Notes: generated by a model from the letters alone, not told the origin. DNA of 64,000 nucleotides from Sepioteuthis lessoniana (GCA_963585895.1 OY757934.1:48799126-48863125), one strand, 5' to 3'; counted from the stretch's first letter, positions 11,868 to 22,659 are shown. Made by a program: numbers and translations.

Positions 11868-12012
11868 GGTTCTTTTAGTCTTGGAAGGTCAATTTTGGAT
11901 TTAATACCGGGAGCTGTAGTCACTCAGGCAATCTGACATTGTTTTCAGCCTTGTTCTGGCAACTCTTGTGATAACACTGGCACTTTGGTGTATTGACCTT
12001 TACTTTGCTTTT
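11868..12012 (+). repeat. REP2 copy
   Basis: REP2 is a short dispersed repeat shared by four loci (also 12770, 16650, 17840). It includes CTTGG...GTCTAAAAGAAGG-type sequence, ACTCTTGTGATAACACTGG and TGGTGTATTGACCTTTACTT. It lacks protein motifs; its class is unknown. Confidence 0.5.
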
Positions 12013-12024
12013 GACGATATTGGT

Positions 12025-12107
12025 TTGATTTCGTGGTTTAATGACATATCAACTTTTGTGGGTTATTTAATGCCAAAGCCATCTCTAGAACAGCAGCAGT
12101 GATACTA
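12025..12107 (-). mobile_element. SINE-B 3' tail fragment
   Basis: GGTTTAATGACATATCAACTTTTGTGGGTTATTTAATGCC is the reverse complement of the SINE-B tail, followed by AAGCCATCTCTAGAACAGCAG. It joins directly to a REP1 head. Confidence 0.6.
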
Positions 12108-12630
12108 TTAAACTCATAAGTAGATTGCTCAGTCGGCAGGGGATGTAGAATACACTGACTGCACTTCTGCAGAGGGGTAAGACCCTCCCCCCAACGAATG
12201 TCCTGATATGACACTAAACAATCTGATGGCAAGATTCCAGTGATGCTGGAGTTTTGGGGAATGTGGAGTACCCTTTCATTGCCATTGTTCCCAGGTCCAC
12301 TCTAGCCCGGAGTGGTAGCACCTGATAAGGCTCTATCTATGGGCCAAATAGAACTAAACTGCATACTCATGCTAAACTGTTTTGACATTTAACTGTATGC
12401 TGACAAACTATACTTAACTGGATTGTTTGAATTAGAACTGTTTCACGAAACTGAATAGCTTGAAATAGAAATGTTTTTGACAAACAGTGTACTCATGCTA
12501 AACTGAATTGTTTGAAATAGAACTGATTATCCGTATAAAAATGGATTTGGCATTAAATAACCTACAAAGGTTGATATGCCATAAAACTCAAACAACCAAA
12601 CAACCAAACAACCAACCAACCAACCATAAG
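12108..12630 (+). repeat. REP1 copy with tail
   Basis: Head ACTTCTGCAGAGGGGTAAGA (12161), body GAATGTCCTGATATGACACT, sub-repeats to 12530, tail TTTGGCATTAAATAACCTAC at 12545 and a (CCAA)n-like end at 12590-12626. Confidence 0.8.
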
Positions 12631-12769
12631 TAGAGCTATTAGTCTGGAATTTGAACTAACTTATTTCGAGGCTGCAGTAACAATATTGGTGGCATGGAGT
12701 CTTACTGCCGGCAACTACTGGTCGTCTGTATAATCTTTTCCGCCTTCAGAGTCAATTATTAAATTGGGT

Positions 12770-12925
12770 TCTTTAACCTTGGTGGGCACCCAGTCTAAAA
12801 GAAGACTGACTAAATTTAAAATCAGGATATGGAGTACCTAAGACAGTCTGATGTCTTTAGCTTCTTTCTGGCAACTTCTCTGACAACAAAGTTACTAAGG
12901 TGAATTTACTTTAGTTTTTCTCTTG
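12770..12925 (+). repeat. REP2 copy
   Basis: ACCTTGGTGGGCACCCAGTC and the CTTCTCTGACAACAAAGTTA block match the other REP2 loci. A degenerate B-box-like GTTCGATCCTCACTGGGTGA at 13017 follows. Confidence 0.5.
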
Positions 12926-13499
12926 GACAAAATTTGTGAGGATTTGCTTTATGGGGGAAACTGTTGGTTTTTCCATTCAACGTTGCTACGAATGTTCCTG
13001 AATAAGACTTGATAGTTCGATCCTCACTGGGTGACCCATATTTCTCGTTTTGTGCTAAATTAAGCTAAGTTTAGCTTAGACATTTTTTTAAAAATCTGGA
13101 ATATTTTACCTGATTTCTTTGGTTAGTTATATCAATGAGTCATTCAATTAAGTTGAGCTAAATGAAAAATATACAAAACACTTTATTCATTAGTATAACT
13201 TTTTCATCTCTGCAAGATGGTTCTCTCAGCTGGGGCCGGAGAATATACTAACTCTGCAGATGGGTACCCCCACCCAAACGAGTGTCCTGGATACAACACT
13301 AAATTGCATCTGATGGTGAGGACCTTGTCGTGAAGCTTTAAGAAATGTTGAGTAGCCCTTGATTGCCATTATTCCCATGTTCACTCTGACTCGAAGTGGT
13401 AGTACCTTATAGAGTCTCAGCTATGGGTCAAATAAAACTGACCATTAGCTGTGTGCAAAGAAATGACTGATGTTTAATTGAATTGTTAGTGTTCCGTAG

Positions 13500-14342
13500 C
13501 AATCATCATGTCGTACTGCCAGCACGGATCTCCTTGAGCCTTTCTCGCTTCCGGTAGGTCTTCAAGGCTACATCCTGTATCGGCACAGAGCTGTTGTATA
13601 TAGGTTCTAGCTGGTCGTCCGGCCTTTGCTCGTCCATGTGAAGGGTCCACAGGAGTATGTCACTTATGAGTTCGTCCCCACTTCTCCAGCAGTATCCCGC
13701 ATGTCTGGTTCATCTAACTAGGGTAGTTTTCGTGATAGGTAGTAAACGGCCGTACAGCTACTGCTTTGGGGTGCTGCCAGGACTTGTTCAATATTGCTCG
13801 CAGCATTCTTGTGTAGTTGCCGTCGAGCTTTTTCTCCATACGGTTTGATAACGTCAGTGTAGTGCATCCATATAGCAGTATCGACACGACCGCTGCTTGG
13901 AAAAAGCTACGTATTATTTTATCGGTCATGTCTGACTTCCATATGACTGATAGCTGTCCATGCCTTTGCTAGTCGCGTGTTGATGTCTGTCTCGGTTGAA
14001 GAGACACTGCTTCCTAGGTAGGTGAACTTGTCTACTAGTTTCAGCGAGCTACTGTTTAGTGTGGAGATGTCGCGTCTTTGATTAAAGCACATGTATTCCG
14101 TCTTGTGTGCGTTGACATGGAGGCCTATGCTTGCAGCTGCTCGTTCCAGACTATGTAGCAGAGTTTTGAATTGAGCTGGTATATTTGCCGGAAGTGTTAT
14201 GTCATCGGTGTAGTCCGCGTCGGTAATTGTTTGTGCGGGGTATCTTCTGTTCCTTTCCTTTGCCAGCTTGAATCTGTTATCTTTCATTTTATCAATAAAC
14301 GGTCTAAGCACGTATTCTAGGCAGATGATAGGAACCATTGTT
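13500..14342 (-). pseudogene. RTE-like LINE reverse transcriptase, 3' fragment
   Basis: Minus-strand translation gives the end of a LINE polymerase. In order it has a KERNRRYPAQTITDADYTDD catalytic box (YADD-type, here YTDD), INTRLAKAWTAI, SFFQAAVVSILLYGCTT, MEKKLDGNYTRMLRAILNKS, and a C-terminal tail ending at a CATGATGAT microsatellite (13500). A frameshift near 13925 and others break it. It is 5' truncated, as usual for LINEs. The family was recognised from memory of the RTE/BovB-like group. Two relatives lie at 23152 and 49545. Confidence 0.82.
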
Positions 14343-14620
14343 CGAAAATTGAATTATTAGTATTACATAGTAATACTTTTCTGTGTGCAAATGAATTGTC
14401 TTGATAAGAATTATTTGTGTTAAATAACAATACTTGTAACTTATTCAATTTGTGAAAACAAATGATTAATGTTTGATACAATAATTAGTGTTAGATAACA
14501 GTACTTGAAATCATTTAGCTGTGTGCAATCTATAGAAATACTTAATTGTGTGCTATCAAATTATTCTAACTTAAAAAAAAATGAAATTACCTACAAACTG
14601 TTCACTTACAAATATATATA

Positions 14621-15918
14621 CAAGGAGCACACAATAAGTTTCCAGACTTTTTTCGTATGGGCACTTTTATACACAGTACACAAATGAAACTCTAGTCCAC
14701 TTCGAAGTAATCTCCTCCAGCTGCAATGCACTTGTTGTACCGTTCCAACAACTTCTGGAAGGTCCCACGGAAGTCCTCTTGTGTGAGCGTGTCAATGACC
14801 TTCATCACAGCCTCTTTCATCTCAGTTGTCTCATAACGACAGCCTCTGAGCTTAGGGAATAAGCAAAAGTCGCTGGGAGCAAAGTCTGGACTATAGGCAG
14901 GGTGAGGAACTGTCTTGATGCCCATCTTGGTCAAATAGTCTGGAGTTGTGGACTGGTGTATTGTCCTGGTGGAAATGCTACTGACCCGATTTGAAGAGTG
15001 CTGGCCTCTTCCGACGGAATCTTTGCCTGAACTCCCTTAAAACCTCAACATAGTATTCCTTGTTGACTGTCTGTCCAGTGGGAACCCAGTGCATGTAGCT
15101 CATGCCAGTGCAGTCAAAACAAAAAGGATCATCAAAAGTTTGTGGGTGGATTTGCTTTGTCTGGGCTTCTTGTGTCTGAGAGAGCCAGCATGCTTCCATT
15201 GGGAACTCCGTCTCTTGGTCTCTGGGTCATAGTAGATCCAGCTTTCATCGCAGGTCACCAGAGTGTCAAGAATTGCGGCATCTGAAATGATCAACTCGAC
15301 CATCTCCCTGCTGTAATGACAACGTCTTTCTTTCTGATCTTCTCTGAGCACCCTTGGGACAAACTTCGCGCAAATCTTCCGCATCTTCAGTTCCTCGCGA
15401 ATAATTGTGTGTACAGTTCCCACACCGATATCAAACTGTGCACTTATTGTCTCTATGGACACACGACGGTCCTTATCGATGAAATTCTTTATTTGGTCAA
15501 TCTACTCTGGTCTATTGACTTCCTTACTCCTCCCACACCTCTCAGACTCCCTGGCTTCCTTGAATCTCTTATGCCTCTCAAAAACTGATGCTCGATTCAT
15601 GCAAGGTGGTCGAAAAGCAGTCTGAACCATTCCATATGTTTCTGTGGCATTTTTTTCTAAGTTTAAAACAGAATTTTATTACATAGCGTTCTTCTAAAGT
15701 GTCCTCACGTCCAGATTGAATTTTTGAAATTCACCAGCTGTGAGAATCGGGTTTTAGTAAAACTGCTGCTGTAGCTGTTCATTTGAACCTGAAATCACAA
15801 AAATTGGTCAGTCATCTCATAAGATGTATAGCAATAAGATACTGAATTTTTAAGAGTCTACGACAATTTTAAATGCCTGTACAAAAAAATAGTCTGGAAA
15901 CTTATTGAAGACACCTCG
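14621..15918 (-). mobile_element. Complete mariner element (1,298 bp) with TA target duplication
   Basis: Bounded by TA at 14619-14620 and 15919-15920. The ends are imperfect inverted repeats: both read inward with CAATAAGTTTCCAGACT followed by T-rich sequence. The length is typical for mariner. It carries a broken transposase on the minus strand and sits inside a REP1 copy. Confidence 0.9.
14692..15650 (-). pseudogene. Mariner transposase, broken
   Basis: A cut-and-paste transposase of the IS630-Tc1-mariner superfamily. It starts at ATG 15650. N-terminal DNA-binding residues (NRASVFERHKRFKEARES), then ISAQFDIGVGTVHTIIREEL. The first catalytic Asp is in TCDESWIYYDPETKRRS, the second in HFHQDN-PVH and the third in YSPDFAPSDF (D34D spacing class). 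The end is GGDYFEVD then TAG at 14692. Damage: an in-frame TAG near 15505, a frameshift near 15110 and a short deletion after HQDN near 14945. All three catalytic Asp are present but the gene cannot make an intact protein. Confidence 0.88.
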
Positions 15919-16405
15919 TATGTATACCCATTTGACTGTGTGCAAACAAATGAACTTTGTTTAAAAATGTTACATACAAATTTATTTACAAATCATTTTA
16001 TATAGATAAACAAGTTTTGGCATTAGATATCCCACGAAGGTTGATATGCCATAAAACCCAGGCAACCAACCAATTTCTGCAAGAACAAGTTATTTGCCTT
16101 CGTTTCAAATCAGTTTCTTTTTATTTTTATTGCGATGAAAAGTATGAAACTTGAGTGAGGTCACTGGAATAGATTATACATATACAAAGTGAAAAGAAAC
16201 CCCGATTTTTAAAATTCTTTTAATTTATTCAACTCTAATTTTTACAATGAATATTTTAAAATTGTTAATTTTCAATCACTGTTTATTTAATTTGGTCAAC
16301 ATCCCTCCCCAGTGAATTCAGTTTGATTTTGACAGGATTGATGGAGTCAGAGGATCAAAAAAAAAATCTCAACAAAGAATTTTTTAAGGAAGTTCCCCAA
16401 ATCGT

Positions 16406-16640
16406 GTCCTCGTGGTGTAATGGTTAAAGCGATGGACTGCGGAATCGTAGTAAGCGAGTTCGAACTCCAGTCGCGCTATTACTCTCACTTTCGGACGAAT
16501 ACCCTTGGGAAAAGTATAACCCCCCCTTATCCTCTCAGCTATGGGTTAAATAGTACCACTGCTGTTCTTCTAGAAGGATGGCTTTGGCATTAAATAACCA
16601 ACGAAGATTGATATGCCATTAAAGAAACCAAACCAAATAA
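16406..16640 (+). mobile_element. SINE-B, near full-length
   Basis: tRNA-like head with A box TGGTGTAATGGTTAAAG and B box GAGTTCGAACTCC, the central block AATACCCTTGGGAAAAGTAT, then AGCTATGGGTTAAATAGTA, CACTGCTGTTCTTCTAGAAG, and the tail TTTGGCATTAAATAACCAAC...GATTGATATGCC with an AAACC end. This copy defines the family order used here. Confidence 0.88.
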
Positions 16641-16649
16641 AATAGATTA

Positions 16650-16815
16650 GGATCTCAAGCCTTAGTGCGCAACCAATCTAAGAGAAGGACAATTATAAAT
16701 TTAAAACCTGGAACTGGAATCCCAAAGATTTCGGTAATTCCTGTGACAACTCTCATACCAAGGTGTATTGACTCTTGTTCTTTCTTTAGACAATATTAAG
16801 GGCATGGAGCGACTT
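16650..16815 (+). repeat. REP2 copy
   Basis: CAACCAATCTAAGAGAAGGA, AATTCCTGTGACAACTCTCA and CAAGGTGTATTGACTCTTGT match the REP2 blocks at 11.9 and 12.8 kb. Confidence 0.55.
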
Positions 16816-16859
16816 GTTGTTGGGCAACTGCTCGTAATCCATACACACTTTCTGAGATC

Positions 16860-17517
16860 TACATCCAAATCCAGAGTCTCACGAGATCAGCAGGAAAGAC
16901 TAATGTTCATGAATCGCACGATAACTTAATCTCATTACATAACTGTTATAAATCTGGTCTTTATATTCCCGGAATATCAGGCATTTTACTGGTTTCACTC
17001 TGGATGAAAAATTTCAGGTTATATCTAGAGTGCAGCAGAAATATCTCCCTCATTTTAAACTGACTCTGTAGTAAATGTGATCCTAGGTAAGTAGCAATGG
17101 TAGCTCCATCTGGCTGATGATTTACCTTTTTTTTTTCCGATCATAGATACGATCAGTTACGGTTATGGCTGGGACACTTTTTTTTTGAGACTGGTGAATC
17201 CAATTGGTTCATAGCGCTTTTCGTGCTCATTGTATATTACATTGGAATAATGTTGTTCCAGATTGAAAATCGATACTGCTATGGATTGAAAATTCTATCT
17301 GAAGCAGCATTATTTCACCGTAACATGAAAGGAGCACAAAAATCTGTTGTAATTACTGATTCACACGTCTTAAAAAAACAAAACAAAACTTTTCAACATC
17401 AAACGTGCATGAAGAAAAAAAAAAACATTAACTCGATGGAACTACCATTTGCCTCTTGTCTAAATTCTCTTGCATTATTTAGGAGTCAGTTTAAATTTGG
17501 AGGTATTTCTGCCGCAC
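16860..17517. other. Intergenic, nothing recognised
   Basis: No repeat family or gene seen. The open frame at 17223-17522 has no motif or codon pattern that supports it. Confidence 0.35.
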
Positions 17518-17529
17518 TATAGTAATTAA

Positions 17530-17791
17530 ACCGGACATTGGCCTAGCGGTTAGAGTGTTCGCCAATGGCCCGGGAGACCTGGGTTCAATCCCAGGTCGAG
17601 TCATACCAAAGACTCAAAAAATGGTACTTGATGCCTTCTTGCTTAACACTCAGCATTATAAGGTATGGATCAAGGGTAAAGTGGAACAATCCAGGGAAAG
17701 GAGTAGCGCCCTCCCCTACACCTTGGTGTTGTAGCTATCGAAAAGGAGCCTTCGGGTCACCCTCGACTATGGTCGCCAACTTTACTTTACT
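17530..17791 (+). mobile_element. SINE-A, full-length with 12-bp target duplication
   Basis: The head CATTGGCCTAGCGGTTAGAG, B box GGGTTCAATCCCAGG, body TCATACCAAAGACTCAAAAA, TTGCTTAACACTCAGCATTA and CCCTCCCCTACACCTTGG, and the end GGTCGCCAACTTTACTTTAC. TATAGTAATTAA occurs at 17518-17529 and again at 17792-17803, a target-site duplication. Confidence 0.92.
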
Positions 17792-17839
17792 TATAGTAAT
17801 TAAGTCAAACTTGATGCATCGGGAGCAATTTCCCGGAAA

Positions 17840-17965
17840 AGCTAAGAAAAAGTATCATTGTACCAAGGTATATTAACCCTTTTCTTTCTTTTTGACATCA
17901 TCAGAAACAAAGAGACTTACTGCTAGGTAACTGCTAGGTCATCTGGGTGCAATCTCTCTAAGGAC
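17840..17965 (+). repeat. REP2 copy (partial)
   Basis: TACCAAGGTATATTAACCCT and the CATCAGAAACAAAGAGACTTACTG-type block fit REP2, shorter and diverged. Confidence 0.4.
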
Positions 17966-18029
17966 TGCACCTCAATACAAGTGCTTATTCATGGCCTTTC
18001 AAAACTAATAGGTGACAGTATTGACCCTA

Positions 18030-18200
18030 GGGTGGTAGTATATAGACTTAGCGATATGTATGTGCATATATGTAGACACATAAGTACGTGTGAGTATGTG
18101 TATGTATGTACGCGCAGATGTATACCTATGTGTATGGTTGTGAGTTGACCATAGGTATGAATACATGTAAGTGTGTGTATAATATATATATATAATGTCC
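18030..18200. repeat. Degenerate GTAT/GTGT microsatellite
   Basis: Alternating GTATGT, GTGTGA and ATATAT sequence with no other content. Confidence 0.55.
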
Positions 18201-18209
18201 ATATAGGGG

Positions 18210-19485
18210 TCAAGACATACACCCCTGGACTAAAATATAAGACCACTCTCAAAAAGGAAGAAGAATATATTGTTTACAATTTTTAAATTATGAAAATCAG
18301 ATATATGAAAGAGGTTAAACATTTAAAATAAATTTCAATTCCTTTTTTATATGTATATTAATATTTATGCTAAATTTTAAAATTTATTTTTGACATAAAT
18401 ATAAGACCACAAATAAAAATTAAAGAAAAAAAGGACTTTATTTAATTAAAAAAAATTATATATACTCTACGTAATATAAAAATTATTAAAACTGTAATAT
18501 TTAAAATACTAATAACATAAATAGCTAAAGGAAGTAAATTATATGAATTTGAGAAAGGTGAGATTACAGCTCTGAAAAGTGTCGAAAAATCTCAGAAATT
18601 TTGAAGGCATTACGACGCGGTAAAACCGTTATCTGCAATTACTTGAAAAGTCCAAATAAGTATGGAACAAGAAAACCGACTGGCTGGCCAGAAAAATGAT
18701 CACCACAATTCAAGAGAAGAGTTGTTCGCGAAGTAAAAAAAAACTTCAACATCAAAAATATTTAAATCTATAGTGGATGCTCCTTGCAGTACTAGAACAA
18801 TTTGAAGACATTTAAACAACGAAAAAATTAAGCATAAGAAAAGAATTCATTGTCCAAGGTTAACTATGAAGCACAAAGAATATCGAACCATGGGTGCTAA
18901 AGAACGGACGAAAAAAAAATTAAATTTAAACGGTCCAGATGGCTTTCAGAAATACTAGCGCAAAAAAAATTTCCAGAAGAGAATTGCTCAAGGCATTTTG
19001 GAGGAGGATCTCTTAAGATCTGAGGGGCCTTCTCATCTTCAAGAAAACTTAAACAACAATTTGTCAGTGGTCAACAAAAAGCAGCAGATTATGTGAAGAT
19101 GCTAAATGATTTATCTCTTGCACAGGAAGGGTGTCGTCTGTGGAAAAGAATGGATTTTTCAGCAAGACAATGCTGTTTTCCAAAATGCTTCAAATAACAA
19201 AGTACTTGCTTGAACAAAAATTAAGACTTCTTGACCACCCGCCGAGCTATCCAGACCTCAATCCTATAGAAAATTTGTGGGGATTGATTGTTGTAAAAGT
19301 TTATGAAGAAGATCGACAGTACTCAGTAATTTCTGAACTCAAAAACGCAATCTTAGACGCATGTGAAAAATACCTTCGGTTCAACTTAAGAAACTAGTGG
19401 ATAGTATGCCTAGCCGAATCTTTGAGCTTATCAAAGCTAACGGTTGATCTACAAAATATTGAATAAAAAATTGGGTGGCCGAAAA
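18210..19485 (+). mobile_element. Tc1-type transposon remnant
   Basis: The left end carries ACACCCCTGGACTAAAATAT followed by AAGACCACTCTC, a typical Tc1-like terminus. The right end stops at TGGGTGGCC (about 19480) without the matching terminal repeat, so it is truncated or badly diverged. A decayed transposase fills the interior. Confidence 0.7.
18530..19397 (+). pseudogene. Tc1-family transposase, decayed
   Basis: Reading across frameshifts gives an N-terminal HTH (FEKGEITALKS, REI-like, LRRGKTVICNYL), then TRKPTGRPEK, STRTIRRHLNN, RIHCPRLT, and a catalytic C-terminus with SYPDLNPIENLWG (final acidic residue E in ENLWG, DD34E class), ending FNLRN-stop at 19397. Several stops and frameshifts lie in 18600-19130. 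Only the last 90 codons remain open. Confidence 0.82.
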
Positions 19486-19736
19486 CCCGGAAGTTGGGAA
19501 AGTTCATCCTTGCACATATACAAGTAAAGCCAGTCTACTGGACAGAACAGATACAGAGAAGAAATCTTTTCTGTCTGTATTTTCTCAGCACATCTTTCTC
19601 TCTCTCTCTCTCTCTGTGTGTGTTTCGTAGCCGACTAAGTTCTTGTGTCTTCTGACTGGCAGGTCCTTTCCAACTGCAGTTCTGTTCTGTTCTGTTCTGT
19701 TCAAGTCCTTTCTCTGGCCAACGTACCAATTTCAGG

Positions 19737-20019
19737 AGGTGCCCGTGGTGTAATAGTTATCGCTATTGGAAATGTACACAGCGACTCGAGTTCAAATCCT
19801 GGACGTGACTGATTGCATTTCACATAGCTCTAATACCCTTGGGAAAGGTATGAATCCAATTATTCTTCTATGGGTAAATAGTGGGGCAGAATGGGTTTTT
19901 CAACCTTGGTGAGGCAACTAGTCTAGGAAAAGGAAAACTCTGAATTCTAACCTGTTAAACTCCGCTTAAAAATTGACTTTGTGTCATATCCTGCCCGAGC
20001 GAAGGGGTTGGTAAATAGG
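19737..20019 (+). mobile_element. SINE-C copy
   Basis: Head GTGCCCGTGGTGTAATAGTT, B box GAGTTCAAATCCTGGAC, central block AATACCCTTGGGAAAGGTAT, then TGGGTAAATAGTGGGGCAG, GGAAAACTCTGAATTCTAAC, GTGTCATATCCTGCCC, and the end AAGGGGTTGGTAAATAG. Confidence 0.88.
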
Positions 20020-20255
20020 GAATTCTGACTTCGGGCTGCTCATCATCTTCACTGATCTTGTGTTGCTTTCTGACTGACGTGCTTTCGTTCTTTTACTGTC
20101 ACTCCCGTCTCGGATCTCCACGCTCAAAAAACGTAGATTCACGCTGGCACATCTCATTGTCTATTTTCGTGCCAAGACCGACCACGAGTAATCCATACAA
20201 AAAACCTCCCAGACAGATTGACGCCAAGATGCTCAAGATAAAGCCCTTGATTCGG

Positions 20256-20256
<1 letters not shown>

Positions 20257-20329
<73 letters not shown>

Positions 20330-20341
20330 GTGTGTGTGTGT
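20257..20341. repeat. (AC)n microsatellite with palindromic ATATAT(GT)n end
   Basis: About 34 AC units followed by ATATAT and (GT)n. Open frames across it are artefacts of the dinucleotide. Confidence 0.95.
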
Positions 20342-21090
20342 ACTTTATTGTGCCATAATTGCACTGAAAGAACACTCATATATGACTTGTTCGGCTGATT
20401 CTATCAGCAAGCCAGAAATAAAGTGTCATTTTTATTCACTTTTACTTTGACCAGTATTATCCTTCATCTTTCTAATTCGAGTTAGATTGTAAGGATTACA
20501 TTCATTGCCTTCCAAATATTAATTCTAATGGCCACTTGGTGGTGTGATCAAAGTTACATATAAAAAGGTACAGCAAAGTAAAAACTCTCTTTCTCTCCCT
20601 CATCCCTGTCTCGACAACCAGAACCTCACACAAGTGTGTGCATTTTCCGACAAAGAGGCTTTCGTCCAAACAAGCCTCGTGTCGTATGGTGGACGATACC
20701 ATGCTTTGATGTAACTAATTACACAACAACTTTCATTCTATTAGGGACTCTTAATTTATAACAAAGGACTTTTCAACTACACGATTGGTCTTTTCCTCCG
20801 AATGTACTCCTTTCATGTCACTTTTGTGTTCATAGTACTAAGTTTGCTCAGGCAAAAAAATATGTTGATAATTCGTCGTGAATTGTTTTACATTGTTAAG
20901 CACAAGAAAATATTAAACCATAACACATTTCTCCTACTAAAAGTGTCCAAATTGTTTCCCTCTTCAATTCAAATAGTTGTGGTCGTGATCTACTGTACTC
21001 AGACATAACAAATATACGAAAACCTTAAAATCATCAATAACAGCTATTAACACTGTAACATCAGAAATCTCTTCAATCGTTACTTCAACG
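20342..21090. other. Intergenic, TATA-like LTR-ish stretch
   Basis: GGCCACTTGGTGG at 20530 is followed by ACATATAAAAAGG (20555), a good TATA-like box, and later by GTAACTAATTACACAAC. This could be an old LTR, but no partner or primer site was seen. Confidence 0.25.
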
Positions 21091-21113
21091 ACAATAAGGA
21101 ATACCCCGAGGAG

Positions 21114-21406
21114 GTGCCTGTGGTGTAATGGTCATCGTCGCAGGAAATTGACACGGCGACACGACTTCAAATCCTGGACGAGACTGATTGCATTTCACAT
21201 AACACTAATACTCTTGGGGAAAGGTATGAATCCAATTATTCTCCCTCCAGCTATGGGTAAATAGTAGGGGCAAACTAGGTTCTTCAGCCTTCGTGAGGCA
21301 ACTAGTCTAGGAGAAGGAATAACTCTGAATTCAAACCTGTCAAACTCCGCTTAAAAAATTAACTTTGTGTCATATCCTGCACGAGTGGAGGGGTTGGGTA
21401 AATATG
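21114..21406 (+). mobile_element. SINE-C with 20-bp target duplication
   Basis: Complete SINE-C order (TGTGGTGTAATGG, CTTCAAATCCTGGACGAG, CTCTTGGGGAAAGGTATG, GGAGGGGTTGGGTAAATA). ATAAGGAATACCCCGAGGAG is present at 21094-21113 and again at 21407-21426. Confidence 0.93.
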
Positions 21407-21431
21407 ATAAGGAATACCCCGAGGAGAGATA

Positions 21432-22328
21432 CGTAGTGAATTCAATAAGTTTCCAGACCTTTTTTGTACAGGCATTTAAAATTGTCGTAGAATCTTGACA
21501 ATTCAATATGTTATTGCTATACATCTTATGAGATGACTGACCAATTTTTATGATTTCAGGTTCAAATGAACAGCTACAGTAGCAATTGGAATACACCCTA
21601 CTAAATCCTGATTCTCACAGCTGGTGAATTTCAACGTGAGGACGTGAGGACACTTTAGAAGAACGATATGCAATAAAATTCTGTTTTAAACTTGGAAAAA
21701 ATGATGCCACAGAAACGTATGGGATACTTCACTGCTTTTCGACCATCTTGCATGAATCGAGCATCAGTTTTTGAGTGGCATAAGATATTCAAGGAAGCCA
21801 GGGAGTCTGTGAGGGATGATGAGAGGTGTGGGAGGAGTAAGGAAGTCAATACACCACAGTTGATTGGCCAAAGGGTTAGGGTTACTATGTTGAGGTTTTA
21901 AGGGAGTTCAGGCAGAGATTCCGTCGGAAGAGGCCAGCACTCTTCAAATCGGGTCAGTAGCATTTCCACCAGGACAGTGCACCAGTCCACAACTCCATCC
22001 TTGTCACAGACTATTTGAGCAAGATGGGCATCAAGACAGTTCCCCACTCTCCCTATAGTCCACACCTTGCTCCCTGTGACTTTTGGTTATTCCCTAAGCT
22101 CAGAGGCTGTCGTTATGAGACAATTCAGGAGATGAAAGAGGCTGTGATGAAGGTCATTGACACTCTCACGCAAGAGGACTTCCATGGGGCCTTCCAGAAG
22201 TTGTTGGAACGGTACAAGTGCATTGCAGCCGGAGGAGATTACTTTGAAGGGGACTAGAGCTTCATGTGTGTACTATCAATAAAAGTGCCCATACGAAAAA
22301 AGTCTGGAAACTTATTTAATGATCTTCG
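21432..22328 (+). mobile_element. Internally deleted mariner, same family as 14.6 kb
   Basis: TA-bounded (21430-21431, 22329-22330) with the same inverted ends (TTCAATAAGTTTCCAGAC at left, GTCTGGAAACTTATTTAA at right). It is 897 bp against 1,298 bp for the relative. About 400 bp of the transposase middle is missing between 21868 and 21890, with the short filler GGGTTAGGGTTACT at the junction. Confidence 0.9.
21701..22257 (+). pseudogene. Mariner transposase with catalytic core deleted
   Basis: ATG at 21701, N-terminal RPSCMNRASVFEWHKIFKEA and DDERCGRSKEVN. The HTH end and the first catalytic Asp are deleted, then FRQRFRRKRPALFKSGQ, HFHQD-APVHNS, APCDFWLFPKLRGCRYE and the end GGDYFEGD then TAG at 22255. 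The middle segment is out of frame. It keeps a 12-bp stretch after HQD that the 14.6-kb copy has lost, so neither copy derives from the other. Confidence 0.85.
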
Positions 22329-22487
22329 TAAGTTCGAATCTCACCGGGATCTTATTCTTTTGTCGAAGAATAGTTGTGGGAGAAAAATTACTTCTTTTCA
22401 AGAATAAATTTAATAAAAATTACATACAATTAACAACAACACGGTTTATTTCCCATGCAAGCCTAATAGAAAAAAATAGGTTGAAAT

Positions 22488-22535
22488 CGCCGGGGCGTAA
22501 TGGCTAAAGTGCTAGACTGCTGCCTCAAACTGTAA
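22488..22535 (+). mobile_element. SINE-B head fragment
   Basis: CGCCGGGGCGTAATGGCTAA and TGCTAGACTGCTGCCTCAAA match the SINE-B tRNA-like 5' end. The rest is missing. Confidence 0.45.
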
Positions 22536-22625
22536 AGTTCCTAAGAAATATGAAAGTTTGTGAGAGACTTACATATTTGAGAGGTGTTCCTTTGTTGTTG
22601 ATTGTGTGGAATTAAAAATTCTTGT
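22536..22625 (+). repeat. REP3 (LTR-like) left part
   Basis: Matches 40575-40665: AAGAAATATGAAAGTTTGTGAGAGA and ACATATTTGAGA. Its right part is at 22900-23060, with a reverse SINE-C between. Confidence 0.45.
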
Positions 22626-22659
22626 GAGTACGTATTTATCCAACACTTCTGTTATGGGT

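Larger units (their letters stand above)
13216..16072 (+). repeat. REP1 copy interrupted by a LINE and a mariner
   Basis: REP1 sequence is present at 13216-13499 (head and body), 14343-14620 (sub-repeats) and 15919-16072 (last sub-repeat, tail TTTTGGCATTAGATATCCCA and a CCAA end). The pieces join in consensus order, so the LINE fragment and mariner between them are later insertions. Confidence 0.78.

Noticed and set aside
15316-15625. Plus-strand open frames in the 14.6-kb mariner
   Set aside because: They are antisense to the transposase and carry no motif.
16406-16480. tRNA genes at SINE-B and SINE-C heads
   Set aside because: Cloverleaf stems fail, and copies recur dispersed with target duplications, so they are SINE promoters.
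17530-17600. tRNA gene at the SINE-A head
   Set aside because: A and B boxes are present but the acceptor stem does not pair and the sequence continues into the SINE body.
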